Origin: an uncultured delta proteobacterium
GTDB taxonomy: Bacteria; Desulfobacterota; Desulfobulbia; Desulfobulbales; Desulfocapsaceae
Assembly: GCA_903901335.1 (NCBI GenBank)
Contig: CAIUQR010000155.1
Location: 22,276 to 86,275 of the forward strand
Length of the DNA stretch: 64,000 nucleotides
Reading direction: 5' to 3'
Within the stretch, counting starts at the first letter, position 1. Every line of letters starts with the position of its first letter. The position numbers were made by a program, and so were the translations under genes. This document shows positions 1 through 8,348 of the stretch, piece by piece. The notes beneath the pieces were generated by a model. The model made no database searches, was not told where the DNA came from, and saw only the letters and a program-made list of their open reading frames with translations.

Positions 1-415
1 GAGGGATACACACCCCGTAGACGATCAGAAAGCTCCAAAGCCCAAGCGACATCGAAACGGGAAGCCGGGAGATGACCAGATTGGCAACACTCCGGTGATA
101 GTAATACGATTCTCCAAAATCGAACACCAGATAGTTTTTCATCATGACCAGGAATCGCTCGACAGGCGGCCGGTCAAAACCATACAGCTCTTTCAATTTC
201 TTCAGCCGTTGGTCATCAAGCCCTGAGCTGCCCCGGTACATGGATGAAACACTGGTCCCGACCTCACCTCCTCCTCGCCCGTGTCCTTCAATCTCGGCGA
301 TCAGTTTATCAACGGGCCCGCCCGGAACAAACTGGGTGATGACAAAGGTGATCAGCATAACACCAACCAGGGTCGGGATCATCAACAGCAGGCGTTTGGC
401 AATATAAAATATCAT
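1..415 (-). CDS. yejB: Peptide/microcin C ABC transporter permease, YejB type (3' end beyond the window)
   Basis: Inner-membrane permease subunit of an oligopeptide ABC importer (YejABEF type). Only the first 138 codons are present, because the gene runs off the left edge on the minus strand. The N-terminus has one strongly hydrophobic helix followed by a PGGPVD motif. A glycine-rich stretch and the sequence YRGSSGLDDQ come next, then a GFDRPP motif before the second membrane region. This is the layout of E. coli YejB, where PGGPVD, YRGGRGLD and YGFDKP occur in the same order. The start is the ATG whose complement lies at 413-415, directly before the hydrophobic helix. Partner genes would lie outside the window. 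Family assignment is confident; substrate is not. Confidence 0.87.
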   Translation of the reverse strand, partial: MIFYIAKRLLLMIPTLVGVMLITFVITQFVPGGPVDKLIAEIEGHGRGGGEVGTSVSSMYRGSSGLDDQRLKKLKELYGFDRPPVERFLVMMKNYLVFDFGESYYYHRSVANLVISRLPVSMSLGLWSFLIVYGVCIP

Positions 416-725
416 GGGTTCTCTGTGGTATATTTCCTGATCGTTTCAACGATGGGAAGAGGTGTTTCTGTCGGTTTCCTCCTTATGTCGTTGCCACCGG
501 AAATTGTCAACCCTTATTGACGATAAGAAAGGAAAACCGTTCCCTCCACCTTCCCTCCATTTCACAACCAAGAGGAGACAAAAGAATTCGTTCCGTTCTT
601 GGAACAAGGATAATAATACTTGTTTTTTTCTTCACTTTATGTCTTTGTGCGTTGCACACCAGTTGCATCTTTAAGAAGTTTTCGGCTCTCCTTCAACGGA
701 TACTGACAAATATCAGTAAGGCATT
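416..725. other. Intergenic region between divergent yejB and rnd
   Basis: About 310 bases separating two divergent genes, so it should hold both promoters. It is AT-rich around 590-680, with poly-T stretches and a loose GATAATAAT sequence near 607 that could serve as a -10 element for rnd. I could not pair it with a convincing -35. No protein-coding ORF here looks real. Confidence 0.4.
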
Positions 726-1838
726 ATGATCACGACCCAAACCGAATTACAAGAGCTTATTGAACGAGCCAGAAGAACGGACGCAGTAGCACTCGACACC
801 GAATTCGTCTGGGAACGCACGTATTATCCCCGTCTGGGCCTGATCCAGTTGGCCCTTTCAGACGAAGACTGTTTTTTGATCGACCCGCTTGTCCTGCAGG
901 ACCTTTCCCCGCTGGGTGAACTGCTGGCAGACCCGAACGTGGTCAAGATTCTTCATGATGCCCCTCAGGATCTGGTCATCCTCAGCCGGGCAACCGGTTC
1001 CACTCCGAAAAATATCTTCGATACCCGCCTGGCCGCAGGCTTTACCGGTTTGTCGGCAACATTATCTTTGAGTAATCTTATCAAAATCCTGCTCGATATC
1101 GATCTCAAGAAGACAGAAACGCGAACCAACTGGCTGAACCGTCCTCTCGCGGCCGAACAGATTGATTATGCCCTGGACGATGTCCGCTATCTCCGGGCAG
1201 CCAGAATCCTGCTGTTGAGCAGCATCATCGGCCCGGAAATCAAATCGTGGCTCCAGGAGGAGCTGGAACTCCTGAACGATCCTGCAACCTATATGGGCCA
1301 TTCGGACGACGAACGGTATCTGAGGATCAAGGATGCCGGCAGTCTCAACCAGCAGGGACTTTCGATCCTGCGTGAACTTGCCGTCTGGCGGGAAGAAGAG
1401 GCACGATCACTGAACCGTCCCCGCGGACATGTCGTTCCGGATAACGTCCTTTTAGGCATCGCCAGAAAACAGCTGCAGAGCCTGGCCGAAATCAGAACGG
1501 ATACGGCTCTTTCTTCACGAGCGGCAGATCGTTACGGCGACAAGCTGATCTCTGCCGTCCAGAGAGGTCTGAATTCACAGGAATCCGTGAAACTGCCGAT
1601 GAACCGGGCCATCAAGATGACCAAAAAGGACAAGGAGGCCCTGGCCAGATTGAACCAGCTGGTCCAGCTCAAAAGTGAAGTTCAGGGTATTGACCCGACA
1701 ATTATCGGAAATGGTTCGGAATTCAAGCTGCTCGTTAAAATCCTGAACAAATCCAGCGAATCCAAGATGCTTCGCCAGATGGAAGGATGGCGGAAAACAT
1801 TCCTGAAGGACTTTTTCAGGCAGGCGGCAATACGATAG
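726..1838 (+). CDS. rnd: Ribonuclease D
   Basis: A 3'-5' exoribonuclease that trims tRNA and other small RNA precursors. The N-terminal DEDD exonuclease domain (about residues 1-190) shows exo I as ALDTEFVWERTYYP, exo II in the HDAPQDLVIL region and exo III as YALDDVRYL, all with acidic metal-binding residues in place. The second half contains an HRDC-type helical domain (around residues 210-290, with REEEARSLNRPRGHVVPD). At 370 residues it is normal length for the family. The ATG start at 726 begins directly before the family's usual first strand. The gene lies 51 bases upstream of the first ketosynthase of the biosynthetic cluster on the same strand, so read-through is possible, but its role is general RNA processing. 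Confidence 0.92.
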   Translation: MITTQTELQELIERARRTDAVALDTEFVWERTYYPRLGLIQLALSDEDCFLIDPLVLQDLSPLGELLADPNVVKILHDAPQDLVILSRATGSTPKNIFDTRLAAGFTGLSATLSLSNLIKILLDIDLKKTETRTNWLNRPLAAEQIDYALDDVRYLRAARILLLSSIIGPEIKSWLQEELELLNDPATYMGHSDDERYLRIKDAGSLNQQGLSILRELAVWREEEARSLNRPRGHVVPDNVLLGIARKQLQSLAEIRTDTALSSRAADRYGDKLISAVQRGLNSQESVKLPMNRAIKMTKKDKEALARLNQLVQLKSEVQGIDPTIIGNGSEFKLLVKILNKSSESKMLRQMEGWRKTFLKDFFRQAAIR

Positions 1839-1889
1839 ATATATCGATAGCCCTTGCACCCTTTCCGTTGATCCTGCATCAGAGAATCT

Positions 1890-3149
1890 ATGCAACCGAC
1901 CAGTTCTCCACCCCGACGTAAAGTTGTTATAACCGGTATGGGTGTCGTCTCTTCTATCGGGCTCTCCTGCGCCGAGGTACGGGATTCACTTCGTCTGGGA
2001 AAAAGCGGTATCGTCTATCTCGATGAACGAAAAAAGCTGGGTTTCAGAAGCGCTCTCAGCGGGGTGATTGCCGGTTTCACTCCTCCGGACAACCTGGAAC
2101 GGCGCTACCGGAAGACCCTTCCCGAGTTCGGTCTCTGGGCCTGGGATGCCGTCTCTCAGGCACTGGATCAGGCCTATGTTGACACGAAGAGTCTCGCGGG
2201 TGACGAACGGACCGGACTTATTTTCGGCAACGACTCATCGGTCGTGACCGCTGTCGAACAGTGCGACATCCTGCGCCAGGCCTCAGAAACGAGGGCAATC
2301 GGCAGCGGCCATATTTTCCGCCTGCTCAACAGCACCATATCCCTCAACCTGTGCACCAAACTCCAGCTCTGCGGTTCCTCATGGACGGTGAGCGGGGCCT
2401 GCGCCAGCGGCGCCATGGCCATCGGGCAGGCTGCAGAATTGATCGCCTCCGGAAGACAGGATAGGACAATCTGCGGCAGCGCCCAGGAGATTTCCTGGCA
2501 GTCCATGTGCAGTTTCGATGGGATCGGGGCCTTCTCAACGCGTGAAGACCGGCCGACCCAGGCCTCCCGGCCCTTTGATCGGGATCGCGACGGTCTGGTA
2601 CCCAGTGGCGGCGCAGCCGCCCTCTTTCTCGAAGATGAGGACTCCGCAAAGAGCCGTGGAGTGCCGATCCTTGCCGAAATCCTCGGTTACGGCACCTCAT
2701 CGGATGGTTATCATCTTTCCTCCCCTTCCGGCAAAGGCCTGGAAAGGGCAATGCATCTTGCCCTCCGTGATGCAGGTCTGCCGGCAGCTGCCATCGATCT
2801 GGTGATGGCCCACGCCACCTCAACGCCGGCCGGAGACAATAAAGAGGCAGAGGCCCTGGCCCGGTTGTTCCCCTCTCAGGAGGGCCACGCTTCTCCGTAT
2901 ATTGCCGCCACCAAGGCACTGACCGGACATGAATTCTGGATGGCCGGAACCTCACAGGTTGTTTATGGTATTCTGATGAGCCGGGCAGGTTTCGTCGCCG
3001 CCCATCCGAACCTGCAGAATCCCGATACCAGCGCTTCGACTCTGCGCATTCCCCGCCGGACCGAGATCTGCCATCCCCGCCATATCCTCTGCAACGCCGC
3101 GGGCTTTGGTGGTGTTAACGCCTCTCTGATTCTTGAAATTCGCCCATGA
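1890..3149 (+). CDS. Beta-ketoacyl-ACP synthase, FabB-like (first KAS of the cluster)
   Basis: Condensing enzyme expected to elongate an ACP-bound acyl or aryl-acyl chain by two carbons. The full thiolase fold is present (419 residues). The catalytic triad is intact: Cys171 in SGACASGAMA, His308 in MAHATSTPAGD and His347 in TKALTGHEFWMAG. The last motif (GHEFWMAG instead of GHTLGAAG) departs from FabF and recalls FabB-like enzymes of pigment and specialised lipid clusters. N-terminus VVITGMGVVSSIG is typical. First gene of the cluster; it overlaps the following FAD oxidoreductase gene by four bases (ATGA), so the two are probably translationally coupled. Chain and starter specificity cannot be read from sequence. 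Confidence 0.9.
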   Translation: MQPTSSPPRRKVVITGMGVVSSIGLSCAEVRDSLRLGKSGIVYLDERKKLGFRSALSGVIAGFTPPDNLERRYRKTLPEFGLWAWDAVSQALDQAYVDTKSLAGDERTGLIFGNDSSVVTAVEQCDILRQASETRAIGSGHIFRLLNSTISLNLCTKLQLCGSSWTVSGACASGAMAIGQAAELIASGRQDRTICGSAQEISWQSMCSFDGIGAFSTREDRPTQASRPFDRDRDGLVPSGGAAALFLEDEDSAKSRGVPILAEILGYGTSSDGYHLSSPSGKGLERAMHLALRDAGLPAAAIDLVMAHATSTPAGDNKEAEALARLFPSQEGHASPYIAATKALTGHEFWMAGTSQVVYGILMSRAGFVAAHPNLQNPDTSASTLRIPRRTEICHPRHILCNAAGFGGVNASLILEIRP

Positions 3150-4654
3150 AGGCGGATGTTGTTATCATCGGCAGCGGTATCTCGGGACTGACGGCTGCCG
3201 CAATTCTGGCAGCAAAAGGCAGAAAGGTCGTCATCATAGAAAAACAGCCAAGGATCGGGGGCGCCCTGAAACGATTCCGGCGCGGCAACATCCCGTTTGA
3301 TGTGGGGTTCCATTATACAGGTTGCCTGGGTCAAGGAGATATCCTCCATCTCCTCTGGCACTACTGCAGCGTCCTCCATCGGCTTGAAGTCCTGCCTTTT
3401 CCAGCCGAGGGCCATGACCGATTGTATATAAACGGTTATCCGCCGCCGGTCCGGGCTTATTTTTCGTACACTCGTTTCACCGATGAACTGAAACAGCACT
3501 TTCCCGCCGAACAAGGGGCAATCGACCAGTATTTTCAAAAAATTGAACATATCTGCCGGTCGATTCCCTTTTATAACACCAAGCTGCCATTAACAGATTT
3601 CCTGCAGGGCTACAAACCCAAGGGTCACCCCCTGTCGGAATTTCTTGAAAAGATCACGGATAACAGATTTCTGCAGGCGGCATTGGCCAACCCTGCCATC
3701 CTCTACGGCGTCCCGACCGACCAGGTATCGATCGATGTCCATGCCATGGTTGCCCATAGTTATTACACCGGTGCCTATGGCATCGCAGGCGGCGGACAGG
3801 CGATTGTTGATGCTTTCCAGGCACGTTTACAAGAGGCAGATACGGAATTCCTGACAGACCGGGCTGTTGCCTCCATCCTCGTTGATGATCACGGGGTTAC
3901 CGGGATTCGGACAGACAGGGAGGAGACAATCGAGAGTGACTATGTCATCCATACCGGCCATCCGTCCGCTCTGATCGACATGGTTCCGGATGGATGCTTC
4001 AGGCCGGCTTTTCGAAACCGTCTGATTGATCTCAAAAACTCTATTTCCATGTTCGCACTGTTCGGGACCGTCTCCGCGACACCGGGTACAAAGGCGTTTC
4101 TTGACTGGACCAACCACATCTCCATTCCCGAAGGACCTAACTCGTTTCCACCATCGCTGAAGACCCGCTCCACCCAGCGTTCATTGATGCTGACCTGTAC
4201 CGAAAGAACCGCCAACAACACCTTGCAACCGCAGATTAAAAGTGTTATTTTGCTGCAGCCTGCATTTTGGGAGGAAGTCGCACATTTTCATCACTGCAGG
4301 AAAGGGAACAGACCGCCTGCGTACTCACGTTTGAAACACACAATAACTGAACAAATGCTGCAAACTGCTGAAAAAAAATGGGGGGATTATTTAGGTCCGA
4401 TCCGGCCATTGGCTATGGGGACTCCGCTGACCTTTCGAGATGAACTTTCAGCCCCGGAGGGCTGCGCCTATGGCGCGATGCACTGCCTGAATCAGTACAA
4501 TCCTCGGCCACGCACCCGTGTTCCGGGTCTTCTTTTAAGCGGTCAATCCACCTTGATGACCGGGATTGTCGGGGCATCCATCTCCGGGATGGTCAGCGCC
4601 GGAGAAATCCTGGGGCTCGAATCGCTCTGGCAGGAGATCAGGCGATGGAGCTGA
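3146..4654 (+). CDS. FAD-dependent phytoene-desaturase-like oxidoreductase
   Basis: Flavoprotein of the CrtI/RetSat (NAD(P)-binding Rossmann, amine-oxidase-like) superfamily, 502 residues. The dinucleotide-binding motif IIGSGISGLTAA starts at residue 7, followed by a strand ending in an acidic residue (VVIIEKQPRIGG). The region GVPTDQVSIDVHAMVAHSYY and the C-terminal GLLLSGQSTLMTGIVGASISG match the FAD-closing region of carotenoid desaturases and saturases. It sits between two ketosynthases and overlaps both neighbouring genes by 4 and 10 bases. Such enzymes desaturate, isomerise or saturate long polyenes. No carotenoid synthase (crtB/crtE) is in the window, so the substrate is probably the chain made by the neighbouring ketosynthases. 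Similar enzymes occur in the proposed ladderane clusters of anammox bacteria. Confidence 0.82.
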   Translation: MKADVVIIGSGISGLTAAAILAAKGRKVVIIEKQPRIGGALKRFRRGNIPFDVGFHYTGCLGQGDILHLLWHYCSVLHRLEVLPFPAEGHDRLYINGYPPPVRAYFSYTRFTDELKQHFPAEQGAIDQYFQKIEHICRSIPFYNTKLPLTDFLQGYKPKGHPLSEFLEKITDNRFLQAALANPAILYGVPTDQVSIDVHAMVAHSYYTGAYGIAGGGQAIVDAFQARLQEADTEFLTDRAVASILVDDHGVTGIRTDREETIESDYVIHTGHPSALIDMVPDGCFRPAFRNRLIDLKNSISMFALFGTVSATPGTKAFLDWTNHISIPEGPNSFPPSLKTRSTQRSLMLTCTERTANNTLQPQIKSVILLQPAFWEEVAHFHHCRKGNRPPAYSRLKHTITEQMLQTAEKKWGDYLGPIRPLAMGTPLTFRDELSAPEGCAYGAMHCLNQYNPRPRTRVPGLLLSGQSTLMTGIVGASISGMVSAGEILGLESLWQEIRRWS

Positions 4655-5877
4655 ACAGGGTCGTCATAACCGGTCGGGGTGCTGTTTCTCCTTTCGGACG
4701 TGGGGTTGACACACTTGTAGAAAATATCTGGCAGGGTCGTTCGGCTGTCCGCAAGATGGACGAATGGACCACAATCCAGGGCTTGAAAAGTCTGATTGCG
4801 GCGCCGGTCCCTGATTTTGACTGTAAAGGACTCCTGCCGAGAAATCTGCGGCGGACCATGGGACCCATGGCTCTCTATGCAACAATCGCAGCCCGGGAGG
4901 CGGCCGAAGATGCGAATCTCGATCAGGAACTGCTGGCGTCGGGAAGGACGGGGGTTGCGATAGGTTCCACGACCGGAAGTCCGCATGCCTATCAGGATTT
5001 TTACGAGTCCTTTCTGCCGGAAATGGCGATGGAGCAGATTAAGTCCGGTGAATTTTTCAAGATGATGGGCCACAGCTGTTCAGCAAACGTCTGCCTGACC
5101 CTTGGCATTCAGGGCGAGCAATGGGCACCGGCCAGCGCCTGCACCTCATCGGCCCATGCGATTGGACTTGGCTATCTGCTGATCAGAATGGGTCGGCAAC
5201 AGATTATGCTCTGCGGCGGCAGTGAAGAGGTCCACCCGACTGTCACGGGGGTCTTCGATCTGATCAAGGCGGCCTCCTGCCGGAACGACGAGGCGACCCG
5301 TACCCCCCGCCCCTTCGACAGGGACAGGGACGGTGTCGTCTGCGGCGGCGGCAGCGGTATGCTGGTTTTGGAAGATTACCTGTCGGCTAAAAATCGCGGG
5401 GCCCGGATATATGCCGAGATCATCGGATTTGGCAATGTCAACGACCATGAGCATATCGCTAATCCCCATGAAAAGGCCATGGCCAGGGCAATGCTGAACG
5501 GGATGCAGGAGGCCGGTGTCACCCCTGAGGAGATCGATTATGTCAATGCCCATGCCACCGGAACCGTTCAGGGTGACCCGGCCGAGGCCGCCGCTATCGA
5601 TCATGTACTGGGCAAAACAACCCCGGTCAGTTCCCTGAAGGGCCATATCGGACATACTCTCGGAGCGGCTGGTTCTCTGGAAATGGTTATCCTGCTGGAA
5701 ATGCTCGAACGGCAGGAGATCGTTCCAACCCTGAACCTGGAAAACATCGACCCGGCCTGCCGTGCTATCAATTTGGTCCAAAATCGGGTAGGATACTCAT
5801 TACATACTGTTATCAAGAACAATTTTGCACTGGGCGGCGTCAATGCCTCCCTTGTCTTAAGGAGAGCTGTATCATGA
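4645..5877 (+). CDS. Beta-ketoacyl-ACP synthase, FabF-like (second KAS)
   Basis: Elongating condensing enzyme of FabF type, 410 residues. The triad is intact: Cys166 in ASACTSSAHA, His303 in NAHATGTVQGD and His337 in KGHIGHTLGAAG. The gate region PRPFDRDRDGVVCGGG is canonical. The gene overlaps the FAD oxidoreductase gene at its 5' end and the ACP gene at its 3' end (ATGA at 5874-5877). An AAGGAG Shine-Dalgarno for the ACP gene lies inside its last codons. It probably works with this ACP. It differs clearly from the first KAS in the second His motif, so the two are unlikely to be redundant copies. Confidence 0.92.
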   Translation: MELNRVVITGRGAVSPFGRGVDTLVENIWQGRSAVRKMDEWTTIQGLKSLIAAPVPDFDCKGLLPRNLRRTMGPMALYATIAAREAAEDANLDQELLASGRTGVAIGSTTGSPHAYQDFYESFLPEMAMEQIKSGEFFKMMGHSCSANVCLTLGIQGEQWAPASACTSSAHAIGLGYLLIRMGRQQIMLCGGSEEVHPTVTGVFDLIKAASCRNDEATRTPRPFDRDRDGVVCGGGSGMLVLEDYLSAKNRGARIYAEIIGFGNVNDHEHIANPHEKAMARAMLNGMQEAGVTPEEIDYVNAHATGTVQGDPAEAAAIDHVLGKTTPVSSLKGHIGHTLGAAGSLEMVILLEMLERQEIVPTLNLENIDPACRAINLVQNRVGYSLHTVIKNNFALGGVNASLVLRRAVS

Positions 5878-6128
5878 TGTCAGAGGAAGAGTTGCGTCAG
5901 AAGGTCGTTGAAGTCCTGGCAGAAGAATTTGAGCTTGATCCCGATATAATGACTCCCGATGCCACACTCTACGATGACCTGGGTCTCGACAGTCTCGATG
6001 CGGTAGATATGGTAGTGGTGCTGGAAAAAACATTCAAAATGAAACTCACGGACGAAACGGCCCTCCGTTCGATCAGGACCATGGAAGATCTCTTCCAGTT
6101 TCTGCTGAAATTGCAGCCCAGAGCATAA
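5874..6128 (+). CDS. Acyl carrier protein (first)
   Basis: Small acidic four-helix carrier, 84 residues, with the phosphopantetheine attachment site DDLGLDSLDAVDMVV (Ser40). The start ATG overlaps the ketosynthase stop codon; an in-frame ATG three bases later would give nearly the same protein. A strong AAGGAG lies at 5859-5864. It would carry the growing acyl or aryl-acyl chain between the ketosynthases, reductase and dehydratases of the cluster. A second ACP gene is at 15896. The two are clearly different, suggesting separate starter and extension or modification tracks, as in aryl polyene systems that use two ACPs. Confidence 0.95.
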   Translation: MMSEEELRQKVVEVLAEEFELDPDIMTPDATLYDDLGLDSLDAVDMVVVLEKTFKMKLTDETALRSIRTMEDLFQFLLKLQPRA

Positions 6129-6146
6129 TCACAAGGATCTCAGACT

Positions 6147-6962
6147 TTGAACAAGCTGTTACTGAATATTTACATATGGCCGGCATTTTGCCTCGTCACC
6201 CTTGTCGGCCTGCTTCTCCTCCCCCTTATCCTTGCAACCTTTATACTTTTCTTCCAAAGAAACCTTGCCTCAGCGCTCAGGAGGACCATAGGTCTCTATG
6301 GATGGGTGCTGGTCCGGGTGGTTCCCTTTATGGCCCCTGTCCGGGTCGAATCAGGACCGCAGAAGATCACCTCGCCTTGTATCATCGTCGCCAATCACAA
6401 TTCCGCCATCGACCCCTATCTCTTCGGCGCGCTCCCAATCGAAAACTGTTTTGTCACATCGTGGCCCTTTAAAATCCCTGTGTATGGCCCTCTGATGCGT
6501 CTGGCCGGTTATATCAACATCGCCGACGGCTGGGAGACAATCCTGCAACTGGGAGCTCAACGACTCCGAGAAGGGGCATCGCTCAGTATCTGGCCGGAAG
6601 GACATCGATCCCGGGACGGCCGTCTGGGGCGTTTCCGCAAGGGCGCCTTCCAGCTTGCCTTTGAGACCGGTTACCCGATTCTTCCGGTAAGCATTATCGG
6701 CTCGGACCGGATCCTGCCGCCAGGGAGACGGTTCCTGTCACCGGGAAGGGTCAGGATCATCCTGCATGACCCCATATTCCCGGAAGAATCGGACAAATCC
6801 CCGACGGAACAGATCACAGCAATGCGTGACCAGGCCCGTGCGGTAATCGAAAAATCTCTTGCCTTGAACAGACCAAAGCCCTTTCAAGATACTGTGTACC
6901 GGGGTTCTTCCCCCGCCTCATTAACCACCCGTCCCTGCGAGCAAAACCCTGATGTCCTCTAG
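6147..6962 (+). CDS. PlsC-family 1-acyl-glycerol-3-phosphate acyltransferase
   Basis: Membrane-associated acyltransferase of 271 residues. Two hydrophobic helices occupy residues 1-60. The acyltransferase motif I NHNSAID (NHX4D) follows near residue 85, and the later motif SIWPEGHRSRDGRLGRFRKGA matches the phosphate-binding PEG motif. The start is a TTG at 6147, preceded by AAGGATCT, because no in-frame ATG exists near the beginning of the conserved region. The stop overlaps the next gene's ATG by 11 bases. In this context it probably transfers the completed cluster chain to a glycerolipid or similar membrane acceptor, as the acyltransferases of aryl polyene clusters are thought to do. A role in ordinary phospholipid synthesis is possible. 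Confidence 0.86.
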   Translation: MNKLLLNIYIWPAFCLVTLVGLLLLPLILATFILFFQRNLASALRRTIGLYGWVLVRVVPFMAPVRVESGPQKITSPCIIVANHNSAIDPYLFGALPIENCFVTSWPFKIPVYGPLMRLAGYINIADGWETILQLGAQRLREGASLSIWPEGHRSRDGRLGRFRKGAFQLAFETGYPILPVSIIGSDRILPPGRRFLSPGRVRIILHDPIFPEESDKSPTEQITAMRDQARAVIEKSLALNRPKPFQDTVYRGSSPASLTTRPCEQNPDVL

Positions 6963-8286
6963 ACCCGACACTCACTGCCTGCAGGAGGCCCTGGATCTTC
7001 GCCGACGCGGATCGGACGAGATTGCAAATCTGCAACTAACGCTGCTCAAAAGGCACCTGCAACACGCCGGAACCCTTCCTTTTTATCGAAGGATTTTCCA
7101 GGGGGCGGATTTTAATCCGAATACGATCACATCCCTTTCGGATCTTGCCGAACTGCCGCTGACCGAGCGGAAGGACATCGACGACTCACCCGAGGCGTTC
7201 ACGTCCACCTCGGTACCCGCCATAGCCGATATAGCCCTGACGTCCGGTACTACCGGACACCCGCTTGTCGTCCCCTATACCGTCCATGACCTCGAACGCC
7301 TGGCTTTCAACGAAGAAGTGGCTTTTTCCAGTGCCGGTCTCGGGAAAAACGACCGGGTCCTGTTGACCGTCACGCTCGACCGCTGTTTCATCGCCGGTTT
7401 CGCTTACTTCTGGGGGCTTGTTCGCCTGGGGGTTACTGCAATCAGGAGCGGCCCCGGTCAGCCCGCCCGACAATGGCAGCTTATCGAGCGTCTCAGGCCG
7501 ACAGCCCTTCTCGGGGTGCCATCGTTTCTCCTTGGCCTGGCCCGTTGGGGAACGGAGAACGGCTATAATCCCAGGACCGCAGGCATCAAAACGATCATCA
7601 CCATCGGAGAACCGATCCGGAAGGCCGATTTTACGCCGACGAGACTTGGTCAATTTCTCGAAGATGCCTGGGGGGCAAAGGTCTTCTCTTCCTACGGGGT
7701 AACAGAGCTGGAAACGGCATTCGGCGATTGTCCGTCTGCCTGCGGGGCCCATATCCATCCGGAGATGATGATCGTTGAGATTGTCGACGATCACGGCAGG
7801 ATCCTGCCGGACGGCCTGCCCGGTGAGGTTGTGGCAACACCGCTCGGGGTGGAAGGCCTGCCGCTGGTCCGTTTCCGGACGGGCGATATCGCCAGGGTCC
7901 ATACCGCTCCGTGCAGCTGCGGCTGGAATACCGCACGGCTGGGCCCGATAGAGGGAAGACTGTCGCAACGTCTGAAGTATAAAGGGACAACGCTCTATCC
8001 CGGCATGATCTTTCATGCCCTGCAGGAGATCCCCGGAGCGACGGATGCCTATATTGAGGTCCGGCAGTCCTTTGATCTCTCCGATGAGGTGACGGTGGTC
8101 ATCGGAGCCGACGAGCAGGGCCCGGATCAGAGGAAGGTCGAGGATACCCTCCAGGCCCATCTCCGCGTCGGTCCGAAGGTGATATTCAAAAACAGATCCG
8201 AGGTGCGGGCCAGGATGCACAACGACCTGGATCGGAAACCGAGAAACTTTTTTGATTTACGTACAGAAAGCCAAACAGGATCCTGA
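6952..8286 (+). CDS. PaaK-like AMP-forming acyl/aryl-acid ligase
   Basis: Adenylate-forming enzyme of the phenylacetate-CoA ligase branch, 444 residues. The P-loop-like motif LTSGTTGHPLVVPYT is near residue 95, the aromatic motif VFSSYGVTELE near 245, and the adenylate-binding Asp region LVRFRTGDIA near 305. The C-terminal swivel domain is present and ends with the conserved DLDRKPRNFFD, which carries the catalytic Lys region. PaaK relatives activate aromatic acids. The next gene encodes an aromatic amino acid ammonia-lyase, so the natural substrate is probably a cinnamate-type acid (p-coumarate), loaded on CoA or on the cluster ACP. That last step is inference. It overlaps the PlsC gene by 11 bases. 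Confidence 0.84.
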   Translation: MSSRPDTHCLQEALDLRRRGSDEIANLQLTLLKRHLQHAGTLPFYRRIFQGADFNPNTITSLSDLAELPLTERKDIDDSPEAFTSTSVPAIADIALTSGTTGHPLVVPYTVHDLERLAFNEEVAFSSAGLGKNDRVLLTVTLDRCFIAGFAYFWGLVRLGVTAIRSGPGQPARQWQLIERLRPTALLGVPSFLLGLARWGTENGYNPRTAGIKTIITIGEPIRKADFTPTRLGQFLEDAWGAKVFSSYGVTELETAFGDCPSACGAHIHPEMMIVEIVDDHGRILPDGLPGEVVATPLGVEGLPLVRFRTGDIARVHTAPCSCGWNTARLGPIEGRLSQRLKYKGTTLYPGMIFHALQEIPGATDAYIEVRQSFDLSDEVTVVIGADEQGPDQRKVEDTLQAHLRVGPKVIFKNRSEVRARMHNDLDRKPRNFFDLRTESQTGS

Positions 8287-8348
8287 ATAGGATCTTAATA
8301 TCGACTCATTACAAACAATCGACCTCTTTTCGGATTTATATACAGAAG

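Noticed and set aside
7186..8220. 344-codon minus-strand frame inside the ligase gene
   Set aside because: Shadow of the PaaK-like ligase; no start signal or domain.
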